Shown: positions 25,443-36,300 of the stretch, one piece after another
How the letters are laid out: each line of letters opens with the position of its first letter
Position numbering within the stretch: the stretch's first letter is position 1
Translations under genes and position numbers: made by a program
Source: Mucilaginibacter rubeus
GTDB taxonomy: Bacteria > Bacteroidota > Bacteroidia > Sphingobacteriales > Sphingobacteriaceae
DNA: 64,000 nucleotides
Direction: 5' to 3'
Assembly: GCF_003286415.2 (NCBI RefSeq)
Contig: NZ_CP043450.1
Location: 2,542,001-2,606,000 of the forward strand
The notes under the pieces: model-generated
Told to the model about the DNA's origin: nothing
The model's input: the letters and a program-made list of their open reading frames with translations, nothing else
The model's database searches: none

Positions 25443-27488
25443 TTATTTAATCGTGTAAGTTGCCTTATTCATTCCAACGCCGGTAATCTTCAGCGATTTC
25501 CAATTGGCTGGCAGCTTGCTTTTTATTTGCACAATACCAGTTGGCGTGATATCCAGGCCACCAAAACCCATCAACAAGCTCTGAATAATCCCTCCTGCTC
25601 CCGTTGCAAAATATGGATTGGTACCACCCTTAGTTTCTGCAATGACGCGGAATGGAGGATTAAGGTTTGGCTCATAAGCGTCCTTAAAAAAATGAAATGC
25701 CTTATCGCCATTACCTAAGCGTGAGTACAATAAAGCAAAAACCGCCTGTGTCATAGCTGGCGTTCCCTCATTTGGTACACGGGTTTCGTAGTATTCCAGA
25801 TCTTTTTTTATCTGAGCCGGGTCGGTAATGGTTTTAAGCGGATAGGCCAGCAGGTTAACATCGGCTTGTTTAATACCCTCGCCATTGTAAGATGCATGCT
25901 CGCGGGTAACACCATTATCCAGCTTCAGGATGGGAATGTTTTGCGCAACGTTTACCCAATCGGCGTCGGCTTTTTCGCCTAAGATTTTTGCAGCAGCTGT
26001 GGCATTGAGCAAATTGGCTTTTGCCGCGGCATTGGTGAAAGCATTATTATCAATGTTTTCCGCCCATTCATCGGCAGCCACCACGTTTTTAATATCATAA
26101 TGCCCGGAGCCATTGCGCTCTACACGGCTTGCCCAAAAATCAGCAGTAGCAGAAAGGATTGGCCAGCCTTTTTCCTTCAACCATTGCTTATCCTGTGTTA
26201 CGCAATAATAATTCCATGCGGCAAGCGCAACGCAAGCGGTAATATGGTGTTCAAACGGGCCACTTAATGCCCAAACCGGTGTTTCCTCTACCCCACTGTC
26301 GGCGCTTTCCCAGGGGAACATTGCACCTTTATAGCCATGTGAAAAAGCGTTCTTACGGGCGGCATCCAGGCGTTCAAACCGGTATTCAACCATTGATTTT
26401 GCAATTTCCGGGTGCAACACCAGCATGGCGGGATACATCCAAACATCGCAATCCCAAAAAACGTGGCCGTTATATCCTAAACCTGAAAGTCCCATTGGGG
26501 ACGGCGAATAGGCCGTGCCTGCTCTTGAAAACGAGTATAAATGATACAACATGCTATGAATATCCTGCTGTGATTGGTCATCGCCCTCAATTTGTATATC
26601 GCTTGTCCACAGGTCATCCCAGGCTTTGTTATGAAATTTGATCAGCCTGTCGCGGCCTTCCAGCTTAGCAAATATGGTCAGGCGCTCTGCTTCATTAAGC
26701 GGATCGGCATGATGGGCAGATGTTATGGATGAACCTGTCACCGCATAACTATAAGTCTGTCCGGCGGCTACCGCTTTGCTAAACTTCATGAGGTGCATGT
26801 TGTTATCCCACATTTCGTGAATAATGCGAGGCTCCTGACCATGAGGCTCATTGAATAAAAATGATGTTGACGCGCAGAGTTGCATTTTACCCGTAGGACT
26901 TTTAGCAGTTGAGGTAAGCAGGCTGATGGTAACGTGCGGCCTGTCAATTTCATTATAATAATTTTGAACCTCCTTAAGTGCATCCGGCGCTTCCATGACA
27001 CTTGCCGACGTGATATTGATTGCCTGTTTTGCTGTTACAGCAACATCCATCAAGACGGTAAATGGCAATTGCCGAAGCGAGTAGTAAGTATATTTTATAG
27101 TTGCTTTATCCGCATAATCAAAAGTGGTGGTGAATGCCGCGTGCTGCATGTCCAGCTCCTGTCTGAAATTGCTGATGTTTTTTGCGTCAATACGTTTGCC
27201 ATCAATTTCAAGGTACATGTTGAGCAGGTTAAAGCTGTTCAGGAAATTGCTTACACGGCCGCGACCGTACAGATCATAGGCACCTGCCAACACTACATTT
27301 TTAACTTTAAATGGTTCCGGTGCCGATACGATACCGATCATGCCATTAGCTACGGTAATGCCGTAATAATTAGCGGGATCAATTTTATCAGCCTTAATTT
27401 TCCAGGGATCAATGCTTTGAGCTTTTGACACCCCGGGTATCAGCAAAGCAGCAAGTAAACTAAACTTTAATATCCTGTTCAAAATCAA
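25443..27488 (-). CDS. GH65-family glycosidase (trehalose/kojibiose/maltose phosphorylase superfamily)
   Basis: A 681-residue exported GH65 enzyme with a signal peptide (ILKFSLLAALLIPGVSKAQ). The (alpha/alpha)6 barrel motifs are present: GLGYNGHVFWDCDVWMYP, RFERLDAARKNAFSHGYKGAMFPWES, and VVAADEWAENIDNNAF, in which the Glu of ADE sits where family general acids lie. GH65 holds phosphorylases and hydrolases of alpha-glucosides. A periplasmic location, with little free phosphate, favours hydrolysis, as in the acid trehalase and ATHL1 branches. No in-frame ATG precedes the signal peptide; a TTG at 27488 (or 27482) must serve. It lies 25 bp downstream of the haloperoxidase-like gene and is probably cotranscribed. 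Confidence 0.87.
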   Translation of the reverse strand: MILNRILKFSLLAALLIPGVSKAQSIDPWKIKADKIDPANYYGITVANGMIGIVSAPEPFKVKNVVLAGAYDLYGRGRVSNFLNSFNLLNMYLEIDGKRIDAKNISNFRQELDMQHAAFTTTFDYADKATIKYTYYSLRQLPFTVLMDVAVTAKQAINITSASVMEAPDALKEVQNYYNEIDRPHVTISLLTSTAKSPTGKMQLCASTSFLFNEPHGQEPRIIHEMWDNNMHLMKFSKAVAAGQTYSYAVTGSSITSAHHADPLNEAERLTIFAKLEGRDRLIKFHNKAWDDLWTSDIQIEGDDQSQQDIHSMLYHLYSFSRAGTAYSPSPMGLSGLGYNGHVFWDCDVWMYPAMLVLHPEIAKSMVEYRFERLDAARKNAFSHGYKGAMFPWESADSGVEETPVWALSGPFEHHITACVALAAWNYYCVTQDKQWLKEKGWPILSATADFWASRVERNGSGHYDIKNVVAADEWAENIDNNAFTNAAAKANLLNATAAAKILGEKADADWVNVAQNIPILKLDNGVTREHASYNGEGIKQADVNLLAYPLKTITDPAQIKKDLEYYETRVPNEGTPAMTQAVFALLYSRLGNGDKAFHFFKDAYEPNLNPPFRVIAETKGGTNPYFATGAGGIIQSLLMGFGGLDITPTGIVQIKSKLPANWKSLKITGVGMNKATYTIK

Positions 27489-27513
27489 TATTTTAAAATG
27501 AAAATATAAAACG

Positions 27514-28842
27514 CTACTTAATCTTTAATTGCAGCTTTTGTACAACCAGTTCTCCTATTTCGGCACCTTGTTTATTGCCTACAATACAGGCATTTTTAAA
27601 ATGAATACCCCCCATTACCCTTGACATAGCTGCCGATTTCGCGGCTTCACGGAACGATTTAAAGGATAGCGGGTCGATGCCAAACTCCATCTCAGAGGAA
27701 TCGGTATAGGCAAAATTATCTCCTATCCTATTGGTAAGCACCTCAGCTGCAGCTGAGGAAATAACCGCATGCCCGCTGCTATATTCCGGGAACGGAGGAG
27801 TCTGGATATACGGACGCCAATCGGCATCGATGTATTTGGTGATTATGGTTTCGGGCCTCACATAGTTAGAGCGATATTTAAGGTACCAGCAATTGATAAA
27901 GCCGTCAAACAAGGCAATTGAAGCTTCGGTATAAACGCTTACAGTAGTGCCAAAATCAAACTTTTTAGCTCTTGTACCGATAGCTGTAATATTCATCCAA
28001 TGGCCTCCCGGCGAAAACTTTTTGGTTGCAAATGAAGCGTGGCCAACTACGTTGAGTTTAAATGCATTATCATCCCAAAAATCGGCCTGATGTTTATCTT
28101 CTTTGGTCAGGCTATCTACTATTTGTTTCACCTCAAGTGCTTGCTTATAAAAAGGACTATTATGGTCTTTAACGTTAAAAACCGGAGGATTTGGCGGTAT
28201 GAATTGTGCAGTTGAATCCAGCACCATCGGCCTGATCTCGCCCCAGTGTGCCTCAAGCGCCTGTGCGTACATAGGCGGCGTAGGGATCCAGCGCCCATCT
28301 TGTTGTTTTACGGTGTACTTACTTGCTGAGCGAGTTTGCGCATAATGATCGCCTTTGCTCCATTTCAATATAAATTTGGCTACTTTATTGGCATAATTTA
28401 CGGAGCCTTCAAACAGATAAGATGGCATGCCGGCATCTTTGGCTTTCTTCTTAAGTTCATCTACGTATTGATCCATACTGCCTTCCGGAAAAGTTACCGC
28501 GTTACCCACTGTACAAAAAGCAAGCAGCGAAGCAAACTGATAGTCAACAGCTGTATCTTTTGACGCTTTAGGCACTACGGGCAAATGTTTGATCTGTCCG
28601 GACAATGATTTAAAATGTTCCGGATCGCCGGATGCTATAACCTCATAAGCGGCTATGTTTGCATATACATAATTGCGGGATGCAGTAACGGGCGGAAAGT
28701 TATTTTCCAGCACAATATCGTTAAGCTTTTTAACCGTTACACGGTAAAGTTCGGGATCGTGAATTACTTTTTCATAGTCGGGCTTTTTACAGGATACAAA
28801 TAAAAATAATACTCCGGTAAGGCAAAATAAAAAGGATCTCAT
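27514..28842 (-). CDS. Vanadium-dependent haloperoxidase-like (PAP2) lipoprotein
   Basis: A 442-residue predicted lipoprotein (LTGVLFLFVSC lipobox). The vanadate/phosphate-binding motifs of the PAP2/haloperoxidase superfamily are in order: KYRSNYVRP (K-x6-RP), EYSSGHAVISS with the catalytic His, and SRVMGGIHF with His414, which would bind the metal oxyanion. The fold serves both vanadium haloperoxidases and acid phosphatases, and no motif here decides between halide oxidation and phosphatase activity. It heads a probable two-gene unit with GH65 and lies near the VCBS and SusCD genes. I favour a role on a glycan or glycan-linked aromatic, but this is open. Confidence 0.85.
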   Translation of the reverse strand: MRSFLFCLTGVLFLFVSCKKPDYEKVIHDPELYRVTVKKLNDIVLENNFPPVTASRNYVYANIAAYEVIASGDPEHFKSLSGQIKHLPVVPKASKDTAVDYQFASLLAFCTVGNAVTFPEGSMDQYVDELKKKAKDAGMPSYLFEGSVNYANKVAKFILKWSKGDHYAQTRSASKYTVKQQDGRWIPTPPMYAQALEAHWGEIRPMVLDSTAQFIPPNPPVFNVKDHNSPFYKQALEVKQIVDSLTKEDKHQADFWDDNAFKLNVVGHASFATKKFSPGGHWMNITAIGTRAKKFDFGTTVSVYTEASIALFDGFINCWYLKYRSNYVRPETIITKYIDADWRPYIQTPPFPEYSSGHAVISSAAAEVLTNRIGDNFAYTDSSEMEFGIDPLSFKSFREAAKSAAMSRVMGGIHFKNACIVGNKQGAEIGELVVQKLQLKIK

Positions 28843-29063
28843 AAATTATAAAATAGGTTAAAAATAGCCAGATCCATAGGGTGTGATCTGTCGCTTTTTT
28901 TCATTTGATCAACAGCCAATATAGGCTTTTTTTAGCGCTATACCACATGTTTTAGCCGGTTTTTATTAAAAAAATGTGCTACTATTCGGTTAAAATACCC
29001 CCGGGATATATCATCATTATTATTACATTTAGCTTCCTGAGTTTTTGTGCTTTTATAAACCGA

Positions 29064-29996
29064 ATGAAAAAAATATTTCTTATTCTGACTGGGCTTATTA
29101 TCATCGCCATAGCAGCTGTATATGTTCTGATTCCGTCAAAAATTAACATAGATGAAGAGATTTCGATAGACTCATCCGATGTTATCGCGGCAAGGTTTTT
29201 AAACGATAAAAGTAATTGGAAACGCTGGTGGCCGGGAACCACTATTAATGACAATTTGTATCGGTTCAAATCTCTTGAGATAGATCTCGGAAAGATGACC
29301 AACAGTACGGTATATTTTAATTTAAAAAAAGGTGATATCAACTTAAAAAACAGTATCAGTGTTTTTGCGGGCGAAGAAGGGACGGTAACCGTTAAGTGGA
29401 ATGCTTCGGAAGATAGTTCAAAGGGCTTTTATAGCAAGCTGACTAACTATTTTGAAAAAGCAGCAATCAGAGCGCAAATGGCGGAGGTTTTATTATCGTT
29501 AAAGCGCTTTTTACAAGACGAACGTAATACTTATGGTTATAAAATATACATTAATCTTATTAAGGATACCGTGTTATTAACTCACGCAGAGATTCGTAAT
29601 AGCATCCCTGAGGTACATGAGATATATCAGATAGTAAATAATTTAAAACAAGAAGCTGACAAAGGCGGCGTAAAGCAAGTTGCTTTCCCGATGCTTAATG
29701 TTACCAAAATAAATGAGTATCAATACCAAGTAACTGTTGCACTCCCCATAAATAAAACGGTACACACTCAGCCGAAAACCACAATAAATGAAATGCCCAA
29801 AGGAGCTAATCTGCTGGTGCTGGATGTAAAAGGTGGGCAAAATACTATTAACAATGCGTTGTCGCAACTGAAAATCTATATGAAAGATCATCGCCTGGTA
29901 TCTCCGGCGATGTCTTATCAATCACTTGTAACGGACAGATCGGTAGAAAAGGATACATCAAAATGGGTAACCAAAATTTACTATCCGATATTTTGA
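29064..29996 (+). CDS. Membrane-anchored SRPBCC / GyrI-like effector-binding protein
   Basis: A 310-residue protein. An N-terminal hydrophobic anchor (IFLILTGLIIIAIAAVYVLI) precedes an SRPBCC-like domain (about 25-150, WKRWWPGTT with aromatic cluster). A GyrI-like effector-binding domain follows (about 160-310; QVTVALPINK, ANLLVLDVKGG, and a closing strand TKIYYPIF). Both folds bind small hydrophobic ligands. The frame is open 30 codons upstream to 28974, but that extension is hydrophobic and unlike a signal; the ATG at 29064 gives a clean anchor. It is the only plus-strand gene between the haloperoxidase-like and VCBS genes, and its stop is 7 bp from the convergent VCBS stop. Function unknown; a sensor or ligand carrier is possible. 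Confidence 0.72.
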   Translation: MKKIFLILTGLIIIAIAAVYVLIPSKINIDEEISIDSSDVIAARFLNDKSNWKRWWPGTTINDNLYRFKSLEIDLGKMTNSTVYFNLKKGDINLKNSISVFAGEEGTVTVKWNASEDSSKGFYSKLTNYFEKAAIRAQMAEVLLSLKRFLQDERNTYGYKIYINLIKDTVLLTHAEIRNSIPEVHEIYQIVNNLKQEADKGGVKQVAFPMLNVTKINEYQYQVTVALPINKTVHTQPKTTINEMPKGANLLVLDVKGGQNTINNALSQLKIYMKDHRLVSPAMSYQSLVTDRSVEKDTSKWVTKIYYPIF

Positions 29997-30003
29997 CTCT
30001 GCG

Positions 30004-33000
30004 TTATTTGGTTATTAGCATTAATCTGCCATCGTAGGTAACAGCTATATACGCTTCTGTGTTAGTTGCTGTTTTAACCGGTGCCAGGTAGGTAATTTCC
30101 TCCGAATTGATTGCACTGTTTACTAAATATGTTGGCGGATCAAATTGTTTAATTTGCCTATTGTAGTGCAGATTTACTAATCCAAGCGCGTCGTATTTGC
30201 CTTCATAAGGTACTACACCCCAAAAGTTTCCGTTCAGCAGTATATCACCGTGGCTATCTTTTAACATCGATTTAACCGGAGCCTGCTGGTATAGGTATGG
30301 TAGTGCTGTAACCGAAGATGCATGAAGCACGTCGCTCACGAAAACACTGTTAAACTGGTTTACGCTTAAGCGTTTATTGTCATCAAGTTTATCTTTAAAT
30401 ATTTCAGCAGTGGTTTTGTCGGCCATTTTTTGATAGCTAAGCCATTCCTTTTTGAGATATGGCAGCTCCTGCTCCAGGTCATTTTTAGGACGGAATGGAT
30501 AATAAAGGCCTTTATAAAAGTATGACAGGATCAAATCATTTTTGCCGTCTTTATCCAAATCGGTGTTATAGGCAAAAAGAGGCTGATCTTCAGTTACATT
30601 ATATTTATTATTCAATCCCCAGTTTCCGGCAATGAGATCAGCTTTTCCATCACCGTCCATATCGGATATCGTTGCCGATTGCCACCAACCCTTCTCTTTA
30701 TCTAAAACCGGCGAAGAAAAGCGTTTTAAACCTTTGCCATTATTCAGGAAAATATAAACAGGCTGCCATTCGGCGGTGATCAGCAGATCAGGTTTGCCAT
30801 TATGATCAATATCGGTTGTAGTTATACTGGTAACGTATTGCAGGTTGGTGATTTCATCATAGGTTTTATCATGGCTAATTTCAAACTTTCCGTTGCCTTT
30901 ATTTATCAGTATTGAAGATGGTACAACGCCGGTATAGTCTTTGAATGAAACAGCGCTGGTAAACAAAATATCGTTCAATCCATCGCCGTTAAAATCAAAC
31001 AAGGTAATTTTTGATGCCTGGTAATTAATTTTAGGCAATGGTTGATATTCAAATTGAAAGTTCCCTTTGTTTATGTATAAGCGTGGTTGGATAAACTTAT
31101 CCGCTTCCAGAAATGGGTGATTGGCGCTGATCACGATCAAGTCAGGCTTGCCGTCGTTATTGACATCGGCCCAGGTTGCCTGTTCGTCGGCAGTGTTTTT
31201 ATATTGATCAAACAGTGGCACTTTTACTATTGTAAATCCGCCCGTTTTATCGCCTGCGAGGATATATTTTTCTTCATCAGCAATTCCTCCCACGTAAATG
31301 TCATCTATGCCATCATTGTTTATATCGGTCACTGCAACTGCCGGTGTGTGCTCCAAATAGGTATGCGGTAAAAGCGAATAGTAATTAAAATCAGGCGTAT
31401 CGAAAGTTTTAACTGTAGCCAAAAGTTTTGATTTTACCGGTTTATAATCGAACTGTTTTCTATCATTAATGAACGCCTCTATTACTTCTGTTACAGGCTT
31501 GCGATTATCAACTGTTTGAGGGTTATATCTTAGAATAGTTTTTTGTCCGGGATTGAAATCTTTAATCACCTCATAGCTATTATCCGGCCATACTACCAGT
31601 AATGATTCGGGTTTATCGCCGGGTGCAAAGGTGAAAAGCAGCTCATTGTTTAAATTGCTTTCATAGGCGTTACTGGTTTGTATTTCCTGGTGATCAATAT
31701 GATCTTTTGATTTAAGGAACAATTTAGTCCCAATGCCATCGCGGTTTAGCAGATTATATTTTACCGTGTATTTAAGATAAGTTGGTTTACTTTCCTTACT
31801 GCTTTCTATAGTTGTATTGTTATAGATGTATGCAGGCTCGTCCATATTGTTGGTAACAATATCCAGATCCCCATCATTATCCAAATCAACCGCCACCGAA
31901 CCAGCCGATATGGAGGGTTGTTGCATGTCATTTGTTGATGATACATCTGTAAATTTCAACTTATCATCACCACGATAAAGGTAGTTGTGTACGCCCCCTT
32001 CGGGCATTTTATTGATCTTTTCCTTATCAAAAACACGGTTCTCTTTATAGGCCTGCATCACCATAGGGTCGCCAAGGTATTTCAGGTAATCCATATCATT
32101 CAGGCGGCGCTTGATTCCGTTGGAGAAAAACATATCTTTCCTGCCATCCATATCAAAATCCTGCACCAGGGGCGACCATGTCCAGTCGGTTGCCGAAACT
32201 CCGCTGTATAAACTTAAATCAACAAACTTGTTTCCATTGCCAACATTCAATTGCAGGCAGTTTTTTGAGTATTGATAGTAATACCCCGCGTTAACTTCCT
32301 GGTTATAAATATCCAATGGTTCGTCATTTATAGTTGAACGGAGCACTTTCATTTCTTCGGGAAGCATGTCTGTACTGAGCACATCGAGGTGGCCATCTTT
32401 ATTAATATCGCTGATAGTATTACCCATCGAAAACAGGCTGGTATGCCCGAAAGCGTTTTTTAGTTGCTCCTTGAAAGTACCGTTATGCTGATTGATGTAA
32501 TAATAGTCCTGTTCAAAAAAATCGTTGCTAACGTAAATATCATCCCAACCATCATTGTTTAAGTCGCCTACGCTTACCCCCAACCCGTAGCCAATAGGCG
32601 CTGAATAAATACCCGAGCCCGCGGTTACATCCGTAAAGTGTCCATTATCGTTCCTGAAAAGGTGATCGCCGGCATCATGGCTGTATTTGAATCGCTGGGT
32701 GGAATCACCGTAGGTATCATTACTATGAACAGACGAAGTAAGCAGGAACATATCCAGATCACCATCCTTGTCATAATCAAAAAATGAAGCCTGGGTAGAT
32801 AGCCCTGCAAAGTCAAGCCCGTATTTGGCGGCGCTTTCAGTGAAAGTTAGATTTCCGTTATTGATATAGAGCTGGTTTTTACCCTTAAAAGTTTTATAGC
32901 CGGATACTACGCTGATATAGATATCTTTAAATCCATCGCCGTTAATATCAACTACTGTTACACCAGTTTTCCAATTGCCCGTACCGGCCACGCCTGCCTT

Positions 33001-33327
33001 GTCCGTAATATCTTCAAACTTCATCCCCCCTTTGTTGATATACAGTTTGTTCGGCCCCTGATTTGATACAAAATAAAGATCGGGCAGACCATCGTTATTA
33101 AAATCTGCGGAAGCTACGCCTGCCCCATTGTAGAAATAGAGATAGTCTAAAATATTAACCGAATCGGATACAATATTCTTATTTACGAAGGTAACACCGG
33201 TTTCATTAGCCGGAAGTAGTTTAAATACGCCGTCGCCTGCTTTTTTGGGCTTGCAGGAAAACAGACTGACTACACCAACGCTCATCAGAATAAAGAAATA
33301 GCTAAAAACAGATCTGGTAAACAGCAT
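30004..33327 (-). CDS. CRTAC1-like VCBS/FG-GAP repeat lipoprotein, copy 2
   Basis: A 1107-residue predicted surface lipoprotein (FFILMSVGVVSLFSC). Two propeller-like blocks contain many calcium-binding FG-GAP/VCBS repeats, for example ASADFNNDGLPDLYFVSN, VDINGDGFKDIYIS, DFDMDGRKDMFFSNG, DINNDGIDDIYVGG and DMDGDGKADLIAG. An ASPIC/UnbV segment lies between them (GIGTKLFLKSKD, ESLLVVWPDNSYEVI). I start at the ATG at 33327, 10 bp after the stop of copy 1; upstream ATGs at 33351 and 33372 would overlap that gene and lengthen the N-region. It is a paralogue of copy 1. These proteins recur next to SusCD loci; a role in glycan binding or surface assembly is suspected but unproven. Confidence 0.85.
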   Translation of the reverse strand: MLFTRSVFSYFFILMSVGVVSLFSCKPKKAGDGVFKLLPANETGVTFVNKNIVSDSVNILDYLYFYNGAGVASADFNNDGLPDLYFVSNQGPNKLYINKGGMKFEDITDKAGVAGTGNWKTGVTVVDINGDGFKDIYISVVSGYKTFKGKNQLYINNGNLTFTESAAKYGLDFAGLSTQASFFDYDKDGDLDMFLLTSSVHSNDTYGDSTQRFKYSHDAGDHLFRNDNGHFTDVTAGSGIYSAPIGYGLGVSVGDLNNDGWDDIYVSNDFFEQDYYYINQHNGTFKEQLKNAFGHTSLFSMGNTISDINKDGHLDVLSTDMLPEEMKVLRSTINDEPLDIYNQEVNAGYYYQYSKNCLQLNVGNGNKFVDLSLYSGVSATDWTWSPLVQDFDMDGRKDMFFSNGIKRRLNDMDYLKYLGDPMVMQAYKENRVFDKEKINKMPEGGVHNYLYRGDDKLKFTDVSSTNDMQQPSISAGSVAVDLDNDGDLDIVTNNMDEPAYIYNNTTIESSKESKPTYLKYTVKYNLLNRDGIGTKLFLKSKDHIDHQEIQTSNAYESNLNNELLFTFAPGDKPESLLVVWPDNSYEVIKDFNPGQKTILRYNPQTVDNRKPVTEVIEAFINDRKQFDYKPVKSKLLATVKTFDTPDFNYYSLLPHTYLEHTPAVAVTDINNDGIDDIYVGGIADEEKYILAGDKTGGFTIVKVPLFDQYKNTADEQATWADVNNDGKPDLIVISANHPFLEADKFIQPRLYINKGNFQFEYQPLPKINYQASKITLFDFNGDGLNDILFTSAVSFKDYTGVVPSSILINKGNGKFEISHDKTYDEITNLQYVTSITTTDIDHNGKPDLLITAEWQPVYIFLNNGKGLKRFSSPVLDKEKGWWQSATISDMDGDGKADLIAGNWGLNNKYNVTEDQPLFAYNTDLDKDGKNDLILSYFYKGLYYPFRPKNDLEQELPYLKKEWLSYQKMADKTTAEIFKDKLDDNKRLSVNQFNSVFVSDVLHASSVTALPYLYQQAPVKSMLKDSHGDILLNGNFWGVVPYEGKYDALGLVNLHYNRQIKQFDPPTYLVNSAINSEEITYLAPVKTATNTEAYIAVTYDGRLMLITK

Positions 33328-33337
33328 TATTGGGGTA

Positions 33338-36300
33338 TTAGCGTAGTTCATAAGCCTTAAGCGGTTCGTCATTAATGCCGAACATATAATAATTTTTGCC
33401 TGCTGCGTTTTTAATGGCCACCGATGAACGTACCTGCCCGTTTAAATTGAGGCCTGTTTGGGCAGCTGGAAAATAGGTAAATTCATTTTTTGTGTACTGG
33501 TAAACCAGGCCGCGGTTAGCATCAAGCCGGCCAACTTCCGGTTTAAAGCCATAGAAGTTACCACCTAATATGATCTTCTTAACTCCTGTATTATCCAAAT
33601 CGGCACATAAAATAGTATTTATCATCGATAGCTGGGCGTCTGCAGGCAATGGTTTACAGGTAAATTTTCCACCTTTATTTAAAAACACTGCAGAGGCAAG
33701 AAAGTTCATTTGATGCACTTCGGCGCCGTCAAGCATTTCGGCTGTAAATACTTCGGTAAAAGGTTTGCCTGCGTAGTCTACATAACGTAAGAAGCGTTTT
33801 TTAAGGATAGGCATCTGGCCAACCAAATCTGGCTTCATATGAAAAACATAGTTTATACCATCGCTTTTATACATGGAAGTTACACATTCCTTGGTGCCGT
33901 TGTTGTCAAAATCCTTTATATGAATTTCCATTGGCTGTTCAGCTGATGCCCTGAATTTTGAATTAAGGCCAATATTGCCGCCAATAATATCAAGGGTGCC
34001 ATCGCCATCTACATCGGCTACTTCAAGGCTGCTCCACCAACCTTTGTAGTTAGCCAACTGCCTATCTTCAGTAAATTTCCCTTTATTGTTTTTAAAGATC
34101 CTGATTCCCATCCAGTTCCCGGCAACTATCAGGTCCGGCGAGCCATTATTATCAATATCGGCCCATTTAGCGGCCGTTACCATACCCAACTTTGTATCAT
34201 TCCCTAAAACTGCTTTCGATACATCTGTAAAATGGCCATTACCATCATTATGAAAAACAAATGATTGAGGCGAACATCCATAAAGCCCAGGTACACTTCT
34301 TCCTCCTATAAACAGATCGGGTTTGCCGTCGCCGTCATAATCTGCCGAAACAATTACGGAAGCATTAACGGCAGCATGTAATGTTCTGTCAGGATCGCGA
34401 CGGAAGTTTCCTTTGCCATCGTTCACAAAAAAACGCGGATTGTAAACCGGGGTTTCGGCTTCATCAGCATTACCTCCTACCCCTACTATCAGGTCCTGGT
34501 CGCCATCGCCATCAAAGTCGCCAAAAACAGCCCCTGCATTTTCCAGGTATTCCTGCTTTTTAAAATCGTCTGGAATGGTTTGTTTGAACCGCCCGTCTTT
34601 TTGCTGAATATAGATGGCTGCGAAATTGTTTTTTGAACTGCCGAAGTAAAAATCTGTAAGTCCGTCGCCGTTAACGTCGCCGGTTGCCATGTAAGGATTT
34701 TCTGTCGATAACATTTGTAGCATCAGGCGCTCATTGTCAAAATCGATAAAATCATCCTCCTTATGCTTCGGAATGCTATCAAATATTGATTTGGTAACAT
34801 CGGCAAACATCGTTTTAACAAATGGCTTTGCCCAATTGTATTTCAGGCTGGCATCGGTCTGTTTAATAGTGTAAACCCTATCAGCAGCTACATTCTTCAG
34901 CAGCTGGTAATTGTTACCTGGCCATATCACTTGCACTGAATCAATCGTTTTGTATTTCCCGATACCGATAGTAAGCAAATTAGGTGATGTGCAGCTTTGG
35001 AAGCCCCGTGTAGGCTGGTTATAATAAATCAGCGAGCTGCCTTTCATAAATACCTTTACTGTAGTCCCAATTCCAAACGTATTTAACCCCGCTCCTTTTA
35101 ATTTTAGTTGAATATGATGATTGCCGTTTTTTTCGGCATTGTTTTTATAGATAGAAACGGGTGCGTTTTCATTATTGACAATAAGGTCGTTATCACCATC
35201 ATTATCCAGATCGGCATAGGATGAGCCATTGCTAAAACCTGGCTTATTCAAACCAAAATCGGCCGATTTGTTGGTAAATGTAAGGTTATGATTATTCAGA
35301 TAGGCATAGCTGGATAAAGGCGATGAAGCCATTTTATCAGTGAAATCTTTATAATCAAATTTCTTTCTGCCCTCGGCGATCTTGGCCATATTATCGCGAT
35401 TACCTAAAAATTCGATGTAATCCTGATCGGTAAGATCCTTGTAGATGCCGTTTGATACAAAAATATCTTTCCATCCATCATTATCCATATCAAACATTAG
35501 TGCGCCCCAACTCCAATCTGTAGCCGCTACACCTGAATAAAATGCCGTTTCTGAAAACGTACCATCTGCATTACGTACTTGCAGACAGTTTTGCATATAC
35601 TGATTATAATAACCGTCGCGCTGTTTGGCCTTAATTACATCATAGGATTCAAACGCCGTCATTTTTTTTAACCGCAGATCACCCTCGGGCAACATTTCGG
35701 TGGTGAAAATATCGTACTGTCCGTCGTTATTGACATCAGCGATATCCGAACCCATTGAGGCCAGGCTTAAGTGCCCGGTTTCGTTTTGAATATCTTCCTT
35801 AAAGGTTCCGTTTTTTTGATTGATATAGAGATAATCGCGTTCAAAAAAATCGTTGGAAACATAAATATCGGGGTAGCCGTCCTGGTTTATATCGGCTACA
35901 GAAACACCTAAACCGAAACCTATGTCGCTCGAATATATTCCAGCTTCTTTAGTGACATTTGTAAAATGGCCGCCATCGTTACGGTACAGGCGTGCACCTC
36001 CCAATTCGTCAACTACAGCCCGTAAATTTTTACTAAAATCAAATGATTCGATGGGCCTGAATGAGTTATTAAGTACAAAGCAATCCAGATCGCCGTCATT
36101 GTCATAGTCGAAAAATATGGCCTGGGTTGATAATCCATTATCTACCAGGCCATACTTTTGGGCTTCTTCCTTAAACGTACCATCATGCTGATTAATAAAT
36201 AGCTCATTGCCCTTTTCGTTGCCATGTGCATTACCGCTATGGCAAACATAAATGTCAAGCCAACCATCACCGTTGATATCAACCATGGTAGCTCCGGTGC

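Noticed and set aside
28974..29063. Longer N-terminus of the SRPBCC/GyrI gene
   Set aside because: The 30 extra codons are hydrophobic and would put two membrane segments ahead of the protein; the ATG at 29064 gives a clean anchor.
33328..33372. Upstream starts of VCBS copy 2 overlapping copy 1
   Set aside because: The ATG at 33327 gives a normal lipoprotein signal and a 10-bp gap; the longer forms add residues unlike a signal peptide.
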